Shown here in pieces: positions 32,601 to 44,200 of a DNA stretch of 64,000 nt. Source of the DNA: Klebsormidium nitens. Its lineage: Eukaryota > Streptophyta > Klebsormidiophyceae > Klebsormidiales > Klebsormidiaceae. The stretch is from contig DF237249.1 of NCBI GenBank assembly GCA_000708835.1, forward strand, positions 1-64,000, in the 5' to 3' direction. Every line of letters starts with the position of its first letter. Positions within the stretch are counted from its first letter, which is position 1. The position numbers and the translations under genes were made by a program. The notes under the pieces were generated by a model. The model did no database searches. It was given only the letters and a program-made list of their open reading frames with translations, and was not told where the DNA came from.

Positions 32601-33944
32601 CTCTCCGGTGAGAGACGACTCGTCGACCAGAAGAGGCTCTCCGACGCCCACCAACTGCAGAGAGAAAAAACTTCGACGCTTAGCGACCAAATGCAAGAAC
32701 CTTCCGTCCACTTAATTAACTTTCAACAAACTTGGTACACCCCGTCTCTGTGGACCAGCAGGTGAATCTTACCCAGCTTCCGGAAGTGTGTAGACGTTTT
32801 CGTGTTTCTGAGAGGCGACTTGTCTCTGAAGTACGCGAAAAGCCAGCTGATGGGTCAAGCCACATGCTCGTCCAAAAGCATCACAGCTGGAGGTCACAAG
32901 ACTGAATATCTGCAGGCCACCGAAATATTTACTATGAAGTATGCAAGATTGAGGATACGGAGAACCTTGATAGCCTGTTGATATTCAAACGTGGGCGCGC
33001 TGCAGATCTCCCCAAAACCTCAACATTTCAGTCTCAACCTCGTCAAATAAGTGACATCAGCAAAATGGTACCTATTTGCACGCACCTGTGCATCAGCAGG
33101 GATGACGTCACCCCCCTTGAGCGCGATGATGTCACCCGGGAGGAGCTCCCGGGCGGGGACCTGCTGCCACTTGCCCTCCCGCTTCGCCTGGGCCATCGGC
33201 ACAGTGAGTGCCTGAGGATATGGGGGGATTGTGACGTCAGCATTGTGAAGGAACAGTGACATCAGCGATGATATGAGTCGTCGCATGCTTAGAAGAGGCA
33301 TGAGCGCGTAAAGGGGCGACTTATCCTTTCTTTTTTCATCAGCCTCGTCAATACACTCAAGCTTGTACAAAAAAGAAACGGTTCGTTGGAAGTTCTCCGC
33401 CTCCATTGGATAGACTAAGCTACAGCGATCATTCAAGAAACTCTTTCAAAGTAACCAAAACTACCGAGCCCCACCCATGTCGGAGCTGCTTTGTATTGTG
33501 CATTATGTTTATTCCCCAACCCCACTCCCTCAAAAGCTGGAGATTACATCAATCTGGCCAGCAAACTCACGAATCATCTTCTCACCAAGTAGATTTATCT
33601 CCCCTCACCTCTAGTTCTTTGACCGCGTTGCCTGCATTCCGCTCCGAATAGTACCCCACCCAAACAATCAGGTTCAGCTCCAGAATTAGCAGCACAAAAC
33701 TGGTCCACCCCCGGCCCCCCTCCACTTCGACCGTTGCGCTTATGATAGCCGCGACGAAAATGATGATAGACACCCAGTCCAGGTAGCGCCACAGGATCTT
33801 CTTCCACTCGGGGGTCTGGTTAGTCTTAACCTCGTTGAAACCATGCTGCGCCCGGAGGGTTTCGACCTCCTGGTTGCTCAACCCATTCATCACCTGAAGG
33901 GGAGTAAAAGCAGAAAAGTGTATTGGTACGATTTTGGTTGTCAT
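23613..33944 (-). CDS. P-type (P3A) plasma-membrane proton ATPase, algal type
   Basis: Pumps protons out of the cell using ATP. Minus-strand exons: 33893-33609, 33211-33086, 32654-32568, 32188-32060, 31600-31377, 30794-30575, 29956-29837, 29454-29242, 28882-28751, 28469-28266, 27664-27449, 26792-26604, 25943-25718, 25078-24843 and 24044-23613. Every junction keeps the frame: 1012 residues from Val at 33893. In order: TM1-2 (exon 1), [17 protein letters not shown], actuator motif [11 protein letters not shown]3-4 with [22 protein letters not shown], phosphorylation motif [16 protein letters not shown] (Asp ~300), nucleotide site KGAPQ, MVTGDQ, hinge [22 protein letters not shown], then TM5-10. 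Wording around the phosphorylation site matches green-algal/protist rather than land-plant enzymes. The last exon encodes a 143-residue Ala/Arg/Ser-rich tail with LPTRA-type repeats, without the land-plant YTV 14-3-3 end. 5' end uncertain: ATG at 33944 reads straight into exon 1, ATG at 33890 lies just inside it, or an upstream exon exists. Confidence 0.93.
24547..24910. repeat. Tandem duplication of the ATPase exon 14 donor edge
   Basis: Two diverged copies of a ~190-bp unit. The downstream copy on the plus strand holds the true 3' end of exon 14 (donor at 24842). The other (about 24596-24660) gives, on the minus strand, [17 protein letters not shown] against the real [17 protein letters not shown], followed by a strong donor GTAAGT. 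Both units begin with AAGCAAGCGCTT on the plus strand. Confidence 0.8.
26026..26312. repeat. Decayed copies of ATPase exon 13 acceptor edge
   Basis: The true edge on the plus strand reads GGCGACCAGCGCCAGGAACA through CGCAACGACCTG (to 25946). Similar blocks recur upstream in the same intron at 26026-26066 (GGCGACCAG ... CCGCGACGACT), 26152-26191 (GGGCAACCAG ... CGCAACGATTTG) and 26276-26312 (ACCGCGACGACCTGCG). The first aligns at about 30 of 39 positions by eye. Confidence 0.7.
26820..26960. repeat. Degenerate minisatellite in ATPase intron 11
   Basis: Five or six imperfect repeats of a ~20-bp unit resembling GAAACAGTGTGGGTTCAAGTT, just upstream (minus-strand sense) of exon 12. Confidence 0.75.
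27640..27890. repeat. Direct duplication across ATPase exon 11 acceptor
   Basis: The exon 11 edge and adjoining intron (27640-27770: GGTGGAAATGCCCTCCTG ... AATGCGCGCCGGCGT) recur at 27772-27890 as GGTGGAAATTGCCTCCTG ... AATGCGCGCCGGCGT. The duplicated acceptor would read CAGGAGGCA on the minus strand. Confidence 0.85.
31735..31796 (-). other. Decayed copy of ATPase exon 5 start
   Basis: On the minus strand the true exon 5 begins CAG|GTCCTGAACCAGGTTTCG ([13 protein letters not shown]). About 140 bp upstream, after TTTTTCGCAG, a similar frame reads [14 protein letters not shown]. By eye 28 of 42 bases match, and the boundary AG is kept. It has no donor and is probably not an exon. Confidence 0.65.
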
Positions 33945-33950
33945 GATCTT

Positions 33951-34087
33951 GAAGGGGTTTCAACTCATGCTGGCTCAGTCCACTCATTGCCTGGGGTGGC
34001 AGCTTGAGTGTAGGGAGTGGAAAGAGTTGGGGTTGTTTTCTTTAACCTCTCTTCCCTGAAGGTTTCGACCTTGTGGTTGTCACCCCA
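33951..34087 (-). other. Two decayed copies of the ATPase exon 1 edge
   Basis: The true edge reads CAG|GTGATGAATGGGTTGAGC ([13 protein letters not shown]). A copy at 33951-33995 reads, after CCCCAG, AMSGLSQHELKPL. Another at 34051-34087 preserves AAGGTCGAAACCTTCAGGG against GAGGTCGAAACCCTCCGGG. Confidence 0.65.
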
Positions 34088-34286
34088 CTCTCAGTTCTTG
34101 AGATAGATTGGAAGCCGATGTGACTTTGCAGATCAACTCTGCGCCCGATTAGCTCACACTTATGGTGCATTCATTCTGCTTGGAGGTACCTGGAAAAGTC
34201 AAGCTGTCTATGGAAAAGAGCTTTAGCATGTGGCGTTGCTTTTTTTCAGGTGTTGAGTATGCCATGAGAAGGCCTCCGGAGTGAAC

Positions 34287-34390
34287 CTGCGGAATGCGGA
34301 ACAGAATGGGCCCCCAAATCTCTTGGTTGGGTGGGGTTAAATGCTTGTAGTAAAGCTCAGCTGGAGTAAAGCCGATTTGGGCAGAACCGC
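34287..34390 (-). other. Candidate upstream exon of the ATPase
   Basis: Minus-strand stretch with acceptor GAACGCAG|GCGG, a 34-codon open frame (FTPAELYYKHLTPPN ... ILFRIPQ) and donor CAG|GTTCAC. It leaves in phase 0, matching the start of ATPase exon 1. It could encode the N-terminal cytosolic segment. No initiating ATG or further exon was found upstream, and the donor is weak. Confidence 0.3.
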
Positions 34391-34507
34391 CTGCGTTCAA
34401 AGAATGTCAGATGTACAGTTGTAAAGGGGACAGCACCCTGACATACACTTTCATTTAAAAAGTACGTAGGGAGGTCAGATTTCAAATGAATTCATTTTCA
34501 CTTTCAG

Positions 34508-34624
34508 GGCCTGGTCTATGTGTGGAATCTTGTGGAGCGAATCAAGACTTTATCTCACAGCTGTGAAAGCAGTTTCCTGCACGTCACAATGCAATGCAAC
34601 GAATGGCCTAACGCTCAGTCTCCG
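34508..34624 (+). other. Orphan exon-like frame with a WD40-blade look
   Basis: Acceptor CTTTCAG|GGC, donor CCG|GTAAGC and 39 open codons in between, phase 0 at both ends. GLVYVWNLVERIKTLSH has the shape of the last strands of a WD40 repeat. I found no companion exons, so it may be a gene fragment. Confidence 0.3.
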
Positions 34625-36331
34625 GTAAGCCCAAACCTCAAAAGAAAAACTGATCAGACCCAAACAAGCCTCTCATTGGTGTTCCTCAGCTGACGATGCT
34701 CTTGTAGACCAAGAGTTCAAAAGTGGATTATACCAGCTGTCTTAACTTGAGCGCGTCAGCACACAATCAATGCAATGGCGCCTGCAGAAGCATTTCATTT
34801 GGAGGACCACAACGACAAAGCAGCATACATCCAGTGAGCTTACCTCTCCTCAGCACTGCAGCATCAATTGTAGGAATCCGCACGCTGTTTTCGAACCCCG
34901 CCCTTTTCTTGCTTCAAAGTGCACGCAATGCGATCAATCAAGGATTAGCAATCTGCATTCTTTTTGCGAGGATTGCGCAATTGGCCGCAAACTTTTTTCC
35001 ACGTCGCAATGCTGTCTCGGCACTCTCTCGGCAGCTGGAAGGAGAAAGCAATTGGTTCCAGAGCTCTTTTGAGCAGCTCAGTTTGAGAAGGAATGCAATT
35101 CTGTTGTCCAGTTTTGTCCTCTGTACTTTATAACCGGCTCAGAGCTCATTGCAGACGTCAGGATCGTTTTGTGGCGGACGTGAGGGTGCCTTCTGTTGTG
35201 ACCACGTGGCAGCAAACGAGCAGATGAATCCATCAGAATATACGCCATGAGAACACTCCAGGCACTCTCAGCAGGTCTTTGATGAGAACACAGGGCGCTC
35301 ATGTCAACATTGGATCCTTCTTCCTTGTTCTTTTTGGCCATACCTAGCTGCGCCATGGTTTGTCATGTCGCTTCAGCCTTCAGATCAGTCTGCAATCCTG
35401 TGCTCAGTGCATGCATCGCGGCACCCTTGGACCTATTCGGGAGGACTGCCGTGTCGCCATGGAGACAGCCTGGATGTTCGCTGCCAGCTGTTCTTGTCTC
35501 TCGCAAAAATATGAATGTAGATCATGCAAGTGAGTGAGAAGAATGACAGGCTGGCCGCTGGAGTGTGGCCCCTTGGGAACTCCCCCAAATCTTTGCTCGC
35601 TCAGCTGGCAGCTTTTGATTCGCCGGAACAAAAGCAGTGGGCGCCACCAGCTGATGTTTTCAGTGTCATGTCATTGGTGCCGGTAATGTACCGTGCAATC
35701 CACCGGATCTCTGCCATTTTTTTAAATAGGTATTAGGCGACTCGAAGTTAAATCCCGGTTTCCGGTCCCCGACCGACCCAAAATCCGAAGGATTTTGGAA
35801 AAAATTAATAAATATAGGCAGCATTTTGGCCCAAGTTTTCCGATTTTGGGTCATTTTGGATTGAAAATAATGAAATCTGGGCCAAGAAATGAAGTTTTTG
35901 CCCCAAAAATATTCCATATTATTTCATATTTCAAACATACTAGCAAAAAACCAACTATTATTTCTTCCCGACCGACCGACCCACCCAAAAGGGGGTAGGA
36001 CCGGAACCCGGGAATTAAATTCGACCCGCCTTACCACAGTCAAGACCAACCGCTTGAGCCACCTGTGTTGAGCCGGTTTCTCAGCCGGTGGTTTGCCGTT
36101 GACACTGCTACAAGACTGCCACATAGGTAGGTAGCTTGTGACACGCTCTGGAGTCTGGAGAATCACATCAGTGTTCCACGGTCCACCAGGCTACTGACAC
36201 TGTACACAGCGGTAAACCTTGGTCAAAATCTAGCCTTCAGTTGCTTCAGCTTCAGAATCATCTGAACAGAGCAGCAGTATTGGCGTTCTGAAAGAGTCTA
36301 CCATTGGCCTTGGCATCTGGCCCCTCTCGAG
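34625..36331. other. Intergenic, ATPase to RsmG
   Basis: Plus-strand frames at 34723-35133 and 35301-35537 are open but show no family or splice support. The inverted-repeat element 35737-36030 lies here. The right end holds the RsmG 5' UTR and promoter. Confidence 0.4.
35737..36030. mobile_element. AT-rich inverted-repeat element, Tourist/PIF-like or SINE-related
   Basis: Imperfect ~35-bp terminal inverted repeats: left GGCGACTCGAAGTTAAATCC and onward, right ending ATTAAATTCGACCCGCC; most positions match. TTA flanks both ends, the target-duplication size and sequence of PIF/Harbinger MITEs. The interior is AT-rich with no frame. Read on the minus strand, sequence just outside the right end (GGTGGCTCAAGCGGTTGG, ~36049-36066) is a good pol III A box and CCCGGGTTCCGGTCC a rough B box. 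So a tRNA-derived SINE is the alternative reading. Confidence 0.55.
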
Positions 36332-39300
36332 ATGGCGCTTGTAAGGAGCATGAAGCAGTGCAGACCGCGAGACGTGACTTGGGCTCTCAGCTGTGCTACT
36401 TATCCAAAGCATCTTGAAATTGGACGATCATTGTCTTTGAAGTCAGTCCTGCAATCTGGATGCAGCAGAGAAGCATTGGCACTGCCGTGTACTTCTGTAA
36501 AGGAAAAGCTGGTGTATGCAAGAGCCGCCAGAACAAACCAACAGCTCACTTCATCAGGACTTCAAGCACATCTGCAAAGATTGGCAAGTCAGGCAATTGT
36601 CGCTCCCACAATTAAAGGGCCGACAAGGAACCGAATGCTTACAAGAAACTTGGTGTCAACAATTACCGAGGCGGTGAAGTCTAACGTGCTGCCCGAGACA
36701 AATAAGCAGCAGCCTGCCGAGAGCCCCCAAGCGTGTGGCACCATTTCAGCTGAGTGGAAGCTGTCAGAGGAGAAGGTGCAGCAGATTGACATGTTTGTGG
36801 ACCTGCTGCTAGATTGGAATCAGGTGAGCTGCGGTTCAATCATATTGTAGCATCGGGGATTCCTTGGTATGTTGCCTCCACTGTTCGGCGTCGTGTTGGC
36901 CTCTGTCCATCTGTCCACTTTTGGGTACGAATAGGTGGCGCTATAATTTTGCTGGTACAAAGGTTGACTCTCATCTATGCAACGTTGCATAATGGGAGTA
37001 CTTCCGCATCGTGAAACCTGCAATGGAGATACACCTGCTTCTGACCGAAAGACTTGGCTGTGAAGTGGTGCCGTTCCAATGGGAGTGGTGGTGCAATGGA
37101 GTAGGGCAAAGTTGTTTATATATTGTCGACCAGGATTCAAAATCAAGTGACCTCCTGTAGTATAATGGAGGTGTGGCCCTGAGTCAGTCTGCACAACAAT
37201 CAATGTTGATCCAAAGAAGCGTGGCGATCTAAACATACAGTCTGGCTGCTTCCAATTGAGCTTGTAACATGCTGCATGTGACCTGCTTTAGTGCACAAAC
37301 CCGACCACAAATCCTGTCAATCTCTCCTTTTCAGAAGTTTCTACTCTTCTATCACTTGTTGGACCGTCACCGTCCTTCCTTCTAATGGGATTCTCAGATC
37401 TCCCACATCCTTCATTTCCTTTCGCAGCGCATGAACCTGACTGCCGTCACCGAACGCGATGCAGTCATGGACCGCCACATCGGCGACTCTCTTGCCCTTC
37501 TTCCGGTGATTGAGCGCGCTTTGTCTGAACATGCCATCAACCAGGGACGCCTCACGTCGGCCAAGCCGCAACCCCTCAGCTCATCCACCGAATCCACCCT
37601 CTTGCCCAACGTCGGCCCTTTATTGCTAAACGTCGATCCTTTAGAGGCCAGCAGCTTGGAATTTACAAAGGGCTTTTCCCTTGCCAATGGACGGACGAAG
37701 CAACCTGTCAAACAAAAGCAGCAACTCAAAGCGGACAGCGAAAAAGGTGCAGAAGAGGCCCCCGCAGGAGTTGCAGGCGGTGTGAACAGGCTCCGAGTGG
37801 TGGACGTGGGAACGGGGGCCGGGCTGCCGGGGCTAGTGTTTGCAATCGTGCGCCCGGAATGGGACCTGATCCTTGTGGAGTCCCTGCGAAAACGGTGCAA
37901 CTTCTTGGAGCACGTGGTCAAAGAGGTGAGCTGCGGAAGTGTCAAATGACCCCTTGAAGCTAGACGCAAAACGCGGTTTGGTTCGTTTGTCGGTACGCTT
38001 TTGTGTTTGAACACGACTGTGCCTCTCATTCTTGTATTGTGGATTGTTTGGAAGGTTGCTTGTTTGGGACTCATCAATTGAAACCGATCTTAGAACCGAT
38101 GGAAGGAAAACGCATTCGCTTTGGCAAACTCTTTGGGACTCAGTTCTGTCATCCCTCTGCGGAAGCGACAGTTCAGATTGTCGTCTTGAACCAACTCGGT
38201 CACACTGATGGAAGCAGACCTAAAGTTCCTGTTGTTGTGGGTATGATGCCTTTTCCATAACGTCAGCTTCCAATATCTTGATTCCACCTTGTGATTGTCA
38301 AACATGGCTTGCATACGACTGCCTCCGTGTCTGTCCCGCCTCCATATAATCGATCAAAGAGTTGGGAAATTCGAATCGCGGTACTTGAGACGAAGCCCGG
38401 AAACAAAGCTGCACCGAAGACGCCTAGCGCCGGAAACCTTGTATTCGCAGCAAGGGCCGAGCGATTTGCCTCCGCGGCCAAGATGCTTCAGCATTCGGGA
38501 TGCTTCAGGATTCACAATGCTTCGATCAAAATTCCGATCGCTTCTCACCACATACCCACTCAAACGGAGCATGCAATGCAACATATGGAGCTCATTCTTG
38601 CAAGCTGCGGTCACTAGCATCGTAATCGTGAACCCCTCTCCAAGTGATCATGTTGGTCTTCGCATATAAAAAGGAAATTTGTCCTCATAAACTGGTTTTG
38701 ACTTGACTCCGCAGGCAGGTTTGAAAAACGTGACCGTCGTCTGGGGCCGCGCCGAGGACACCGCCCGGCTCCCCAACATGCGCGCGAGTGCTGACGTGGC
38801 AGTGGCACGTGCCGTTGCGGACCTCCGCGTCCTGGCGGAGCTGTGCATCCCGTACGTCCGAAAAGGGGGGCTGTTTGTAGCGGCAAAAGGGCCCAACCCC
38901 GAGGAAGAGGTTGCGGCGGCTGCGGGGGCGATCGGCGTGCTTGGGGGAAAACTGTTGGGCGTCGAACGAGGTGAAAAATGCAGTTGCCTCTGTTTTCTGT
39001 CCTTTAGCTTTTTGATCCCTAGAATCCCTAAAAATCTCGCCCTTCTTTCCTGCCGAGATTCTACTTCGCTTCCCTCTTCTACGAGTTGAGCAAGTCTGAG
39101 GCCCTCTTTGAAAACCGGGTTGAGCCTTGAGTCCGCTCGCAGCGTACCGGTGAGAGGTTCCCGCTTCTGAAGGTCTTTTCTGATGTCCATTGGAGAGCGT
39201 CAAACGACTGATCGAATGTCGATCCGTCCGACTCGTTTGAGCTCCACCGCCTCTTTCAAACCTGCGCGCACTGCTTGGAGGCCCGATGGCGCCCCTCAGA

Positions 39301-39622
39301 AAAAAGAGGTTGTCCTTTGATCGGTGCATGGTCAAGGGTTGCCTCCCTTTCCTGTCTGCGAAAGGAAACGGCTTCTTTGAATCCGCACTACGATCGAATC
39401 ACGCATGTCTTATTGGTGGATTCGAGACGGCTGCTTGAAAGGCGCCTCCTTCCATCCAAACTCCCCTCCCCCTTTCATCTGATTATGAATCTACCGACTC
39501 GTTCTGCAGTTGCTTCCACCGGACCTGGCGGTCAGCGCACGGCCGTCGTCTGCTTGAAGGAGAAAGCGACCCCGGCGAAGTACCCCCGACGGGCTGGCGT
39601 TCCCACCAAGAGCCCCTTATAG
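36332..39622 (+). CDS. rsmG: RsmG/GidB-type 16S rRNA (guanine-N7) methyltransferase, organellar
   Basis: Methylates G527 (E. coli numbering) of small-subunit rRNA using SAM; in a plant cell probably in the chloroplast. Exons: 36332-36823, 37428-37925, 38715-38970 and 39510-39622, 1359 nt for 452 residues, phases consistent. The N-terminal ~130 residues are basic and Ser/Ala/Thr-rich and act plausibly as a transit peptide. The domain begins LLLDWNQ-RMNLTAVTERDAV, then HIGDSLALL, the SAM motif VVDVGTGAGLPGLVFAI (residues ~288-304), ASADVAVARAVADLRVLAEL and the C-terminal KYPRRAGVPTKSPL typical of RsmG. Odd: about 80 polar residues (~204-284) sit between GDSLALL and the SAM motif, where bacterial enzymes have about 20-25. 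They are rich in Ser, Lys, Gln and Ala and encoded within one exon, so this is not an intron misread by splicing. Confidence 0.93.
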
Positions 39623-41228
39623 CCCCCGGCGTAAATCGACCGGTCACTCGAAACCTTTTTTCCCCCGAGCGCCTCTCTTGCGCTCAATTTCGATCTTAAG
39701 AGGAACCATAGGTCAATCGGCTGTAACTTGCTCGATGCGTGGGACAGGGGCAGATTCTCTACTTCAGGGGGGACAGAAAAGCCGAGCAAGCGCACTTGAA
39801 CCTACGTTGGGTGTCAATGTTGGGTCGTGGCTCCCATCGGCATTGCCCCGGACAGAGGGTATGGACTGGAAAAGGTCAGCGGAGCTTTTCCTTCCAAGGA
39901 AGAGCTAACAAGGGCCGACGAGCCGCCAAGACAGAGTGGCACGTGCATGAGCAGACACGGACAGCCGGACCTCTTCATTATCCAAAAGCAGTGCACAACA
40001 AGGAGAGTTCTCAGGTAGCAGCAGATCAGCGGGCCATGCGGGCTTCAAATCCTCGGGACATAGCTCTCTAGGCCTACAGCCCGCTATGAAGTTAGATTAT
40101 TGTGTCCAAGATTGTTGACTGACATTGAGGAGCTAGATTCCCCCGTGGCGTGGTGCACGAGCTTGCCCTGCAGAGCTAGACTCTCGCATGAGCGGCTATA
40201 GGCTGTTGAAGCACACTGACTTGCAAGGGCTGAAACGTATTGGTTTATTGTGTGTAGGTGGGGTGAATGAGGACAACGGTATGAACCGGGAGCCTTGATG
40301 CATACAACTTAAGCAACCGAAGGTCAGGGTCACGCGCATTAGATTCCTGCCAAGTCAAGAGATAAAATTCCTAGAGCATGCAGCTCTGCCAGGCGAGCTA
40401 CCGTCCTTGCATGCTTCTACGTTGATCGATCTCTCCGTGCATTGGCCTCATAATTCATAGCCATATGCGCAGATTTGAAAACAATCACAGTGCGCACATT
40501 CTGTGATCATCCGGGTGCTGAAACCTATAGGTGGATAGCTCCTCATACTACTAAAAATAACATCATGCTGCAGTGCTGCAGCCGGATCATTATCGAGGGG
40601 ATCAATCGACTTATTCCGTATACAATATTGCTGCTCATTGAGTGCGCCGCCCGGCGCGCCGCGGACGTGCCCGGATCATCATGCCACCGTCGGTCGTGCG
40701 CATATGTACGTCCGCACAGATTATTGAGCCAAATACTGGCGCGCAATTTCGTATGCAAAGTAGAATCTGATCGACCTATCATCGCCGCGCGGGCCGCCGC
40801 GCACATTGCCACATTGTCGAACTCGAACATGACCATTGCGCTTCATATAGGCAATCTTCCTGCCTCCCGCGTCACAGCTACAAGGTTGAAGTACAGACTT
40901 GAAATGAGGAAAAACCTTGGATTGATGCCCTGCTAGGAACATCGTGAATCGAATATCGATTCTGTTCGGTACAGGTCAATTGTTGGAAGAAAATAGTATT
41001 TACCTAAGATATACAATAATCTATAATGTCTCAGCTTGCTACAGTTGATGTAATCCGGTATTTGAAAACTCGCAGATAGCTCCTCAAATCCACCGCTGTC
41101 TTAGAGACGCACGGCCCTTTGACCCTCTTCCAGATTTTACACTCACATGGACGGTCAAAGCAAACACTTTCGGAAACTATCTGAGCGCGCAGTACCTCCT
41201 CCACTAACCCGACCCTAGATGGTTAGTC
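39623..41228. other. Intergenic between convergent RsmG and carrier genes
   Basis: No supported gene. The plus-strand frame 40475-40936 and the minus-strand frame opposite are both open and show no domain, motif or splice support. ATGCAT and CATATG-type words are common near 40380-40470. Confidence 0.45.
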
Positions 41229-44200
41229 TTAACCCTCACCGGCCAGCGTCATGACGGCTTCAAAGCCCAAAAAGGTGACCGCACCAACGGGAATCGACCG
41301 CAAGATGGTCGGCGCTGCACCAACACAAGAAACAATTGATCAGCGCTCAGTAAACTTCGAGGAAACAGCATGTCAGGCCCAAATAAACCGGATAATAATC
41401 ACTCCAAGCTTGGACTGTCGGAAAGTGCAGTGCAACATCGCAAAATATACAACAGACATTGTATTTTTGGCAGGATGGAGCTAAAGAGGGTCAAACTCTG
41501 TTCTATAAGTTGAATCGATCCTGTCACGAGTAGGTTGCTATGAAACCAAAGACGTAAAGTCTCGAGTTTGCTCCAAGAGTAAAGTGCTAAGACTTGCTGG
41601 CATCCTTTTCATACTTCGATCCATCAGAACAGCAATCGTGCAAAAATCCCACTCGTACTCGCCGAAAGTAGATTCATCAGACTAGTCGCACCTCCACGAA
41701 ATACACGCCTTATTCCCCACTACGAACAAGCAACCAGAGGGTGCAAGAGCGCCTTTAGAAATCGCAAACGACGCTCACTTGTGCGACAACAGGAGTGATG
41801 TACACTTACTTTTACACTTCTGCTGGTCGAAAAGTCGCTAGCGAAAGGGAACAACTCACCAAAGCCCTTGAAGAACACCCCGACTCCCCCGCTCTTGTAC
41901 GAGTTGATCGCACACTGCACCATGCCAACCGGCTGCTGGATTGGTTTCGACCGCAACCGCTCGCCGCTCGTCGCCGGCCCCCCCGCGACGGCGAGGACGG
42001 GGCTGGGGTTATGTGCTGGGATGATTTCTTGAGACTGGAGCCGCGATTTGATCACATCCAGGGGGTACGTCAGGGCCCAGCTGGCAGCGCCGCACACACT
42101 CCCGGCCTGCAGAGAAAGCGAGAGTCTTAGAAAAAAATAATTGGATGGAATTTGATATACTTCTTGCTGCTTATCTCTTTAACGTTATACACGATATCTT
42201 TAGGCGCATAGGAGGTCTTGGGAGACTGCTTTGCAATCATTCGGGGCGGCTCGACATTCTGACGTTTCGGATGCTCGGGCGTTTGGGGTTTGACGTTTCG
42301 AAATGGACCGATTAAAGATAATCCCCACAGTACCAACGCAATCCTTCGCCTGACGATACTTCGTACATGCCTGGCACTAGAGGTCCCCCTGACGGGTTAA
42401 GAAAGGCCAATTTCGACGGGACATCCAAGCAGCGCATTGTTCCTCTTGAAATTGCACCGAAGCTGAAGGCTCGAAATTCATAAGAGAGGGAACCGTTTGC
42501 CGTATGCAAGAGCAGCATGAAACAGCTAGCGTGCGGCTCAGAACAAGTACCCCTCCAATACGGAATTCGCCAACTTGTTAGAATCGTGCGGTTCGCCATC
42601 ACTAAACAAGCGGGTTAAGGGGCGGGCAAACGTCAAACTCACAATCATGGTCCTGATCGGGCTCATCTGGCACCCGGGGGTTTCTGACGCCGGCGTCAGC
42701 GCGCGACACGTGCCCTCGTAGAACGAAAAGTAGATGGCAAACGCGAGCGAGTCCCGGAGCGCCGTCGTCCAAAACCCGCGATACAAACCGTGAAGCCCCC
42801 CTATCCGATAAATGTGCTTGGCGCATTCTACGGGCCCCGTAAACCCGGTGCCGAGGGCGCCTTTGACCGGCTTTTTCGTCGTTTCTTGCTGCATTTGTAG
42901 CTTGATTTTGACGAGCTCTGCGGCGAGAAGGAGGACGAGTCTGGTGTCAGAGGCATAAACTTTCACCTTGTGAGAGATCTCAAAAATTGCGTTCGAGCTT
43001 GCGAGAGGGGCTCCATTGTCCATGGGAGATATCTACAGTACGAGACAACGAGCCCCCGCTGATCCTGAGACTAAGCTGGCTGTTTGTGGCGACTGGACTC
43101 TTCAGCTGAGCTACTTAACTAAGTTAATCTGCACCAACAAGTGCAACGGATTATGAGCCCGATAAATCGCCCAGGATTCCTTAGCAGCTACACAACTCCA
43201 AAACCCCACCTGTCAGGATTCCAGAACTGGCAGACTGCTCAAAAGTTGGACCGGAGCTTAGCAACAGTCCGTTCCCTAGTATCAACAATCCAGAAAAACG
43301 TCTCGAGCTCTACCCTTCTGCCTCTCACCTGTTGGCGTGGATATGAAGCAGTTTGCGAACCCTGCAAACCCCCCCGCTAGGGCGACTTGATGCAATGGTT
43401 GCTGGGAGTAATTTGTGATGCTGCCTGAGCCCCCTTCTAAACTATATATCGCTCTTCGTGCGGCCCCATAGGCGCCAAAACAGATGGCCTGGATTGGGAC
43501 ATTTCCGACTACAGGGCTCGCCAAACCTTTAAATAGCCCACGCGCCTGTAGACATTGTGAGAAAAAGTTCAAGGCCCGTTGTAATATTCAATAGTTGAGA
43601 AAGTATAAGACCTCAAAAGAACATCAGGGTGAAGCTGTGAGCAAGCTCAGCAAAAAAGATAACACGGACATGAGCTTGATTACACAGGGCCCTCTCGGAT
43701 TGTGACCGGCACCAGCTTTCCTGGTTATGAAGCACTGACAGCATTTAAAACCCTTTGCTCGGAGGGCCTAGTAAGGTTCCAACAATGCAATCTAGCAGGG
43801 ACATCTCTCACCAACAAAAGAACAGTTTAGAGAAGAACCAGAACTTGAATAGGAGGCACATACACTCACCCCTTCCTTTTGCAGGGTCCTCTTTAGACAG
43901 TCCATTGGCCCCTTGTATAGTCCGGCGCCTGAAGTGGACGCCTCACCCGCTGACCTCGCAGCTGACGCCACGCTGACATCAGGCTGGGTTTGCAACCGGA
44001 CCTGCCCAACAGAACAAAGCTACCGAGATTCAGGAGAATACATAGGAGCTAAGGAGAACGAGGACAGCTAGGCTGCCATGGCAACTTGAAGGCAATCTCC
44101 AGCTGCACGAAAACGTGTGTGCCAAAAGGGTTTGGCTAGCCAACAGCTGCTACAAGTGATAGGACGGGCTCAGAAAGGGGGCTTCTGAGAGCGGTAAGAT

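Noticed and set aside
34723-35133. 136-codon plus-strand frame
   Set aside because: No start-context, domain or exon partners; left as possible relic only.
40475-40936. 153-codon plus-strand frame between RsmG and the carrier
   Set aside because: Both strands open, amino-acid content unlike a folded protein, no family resemblance.
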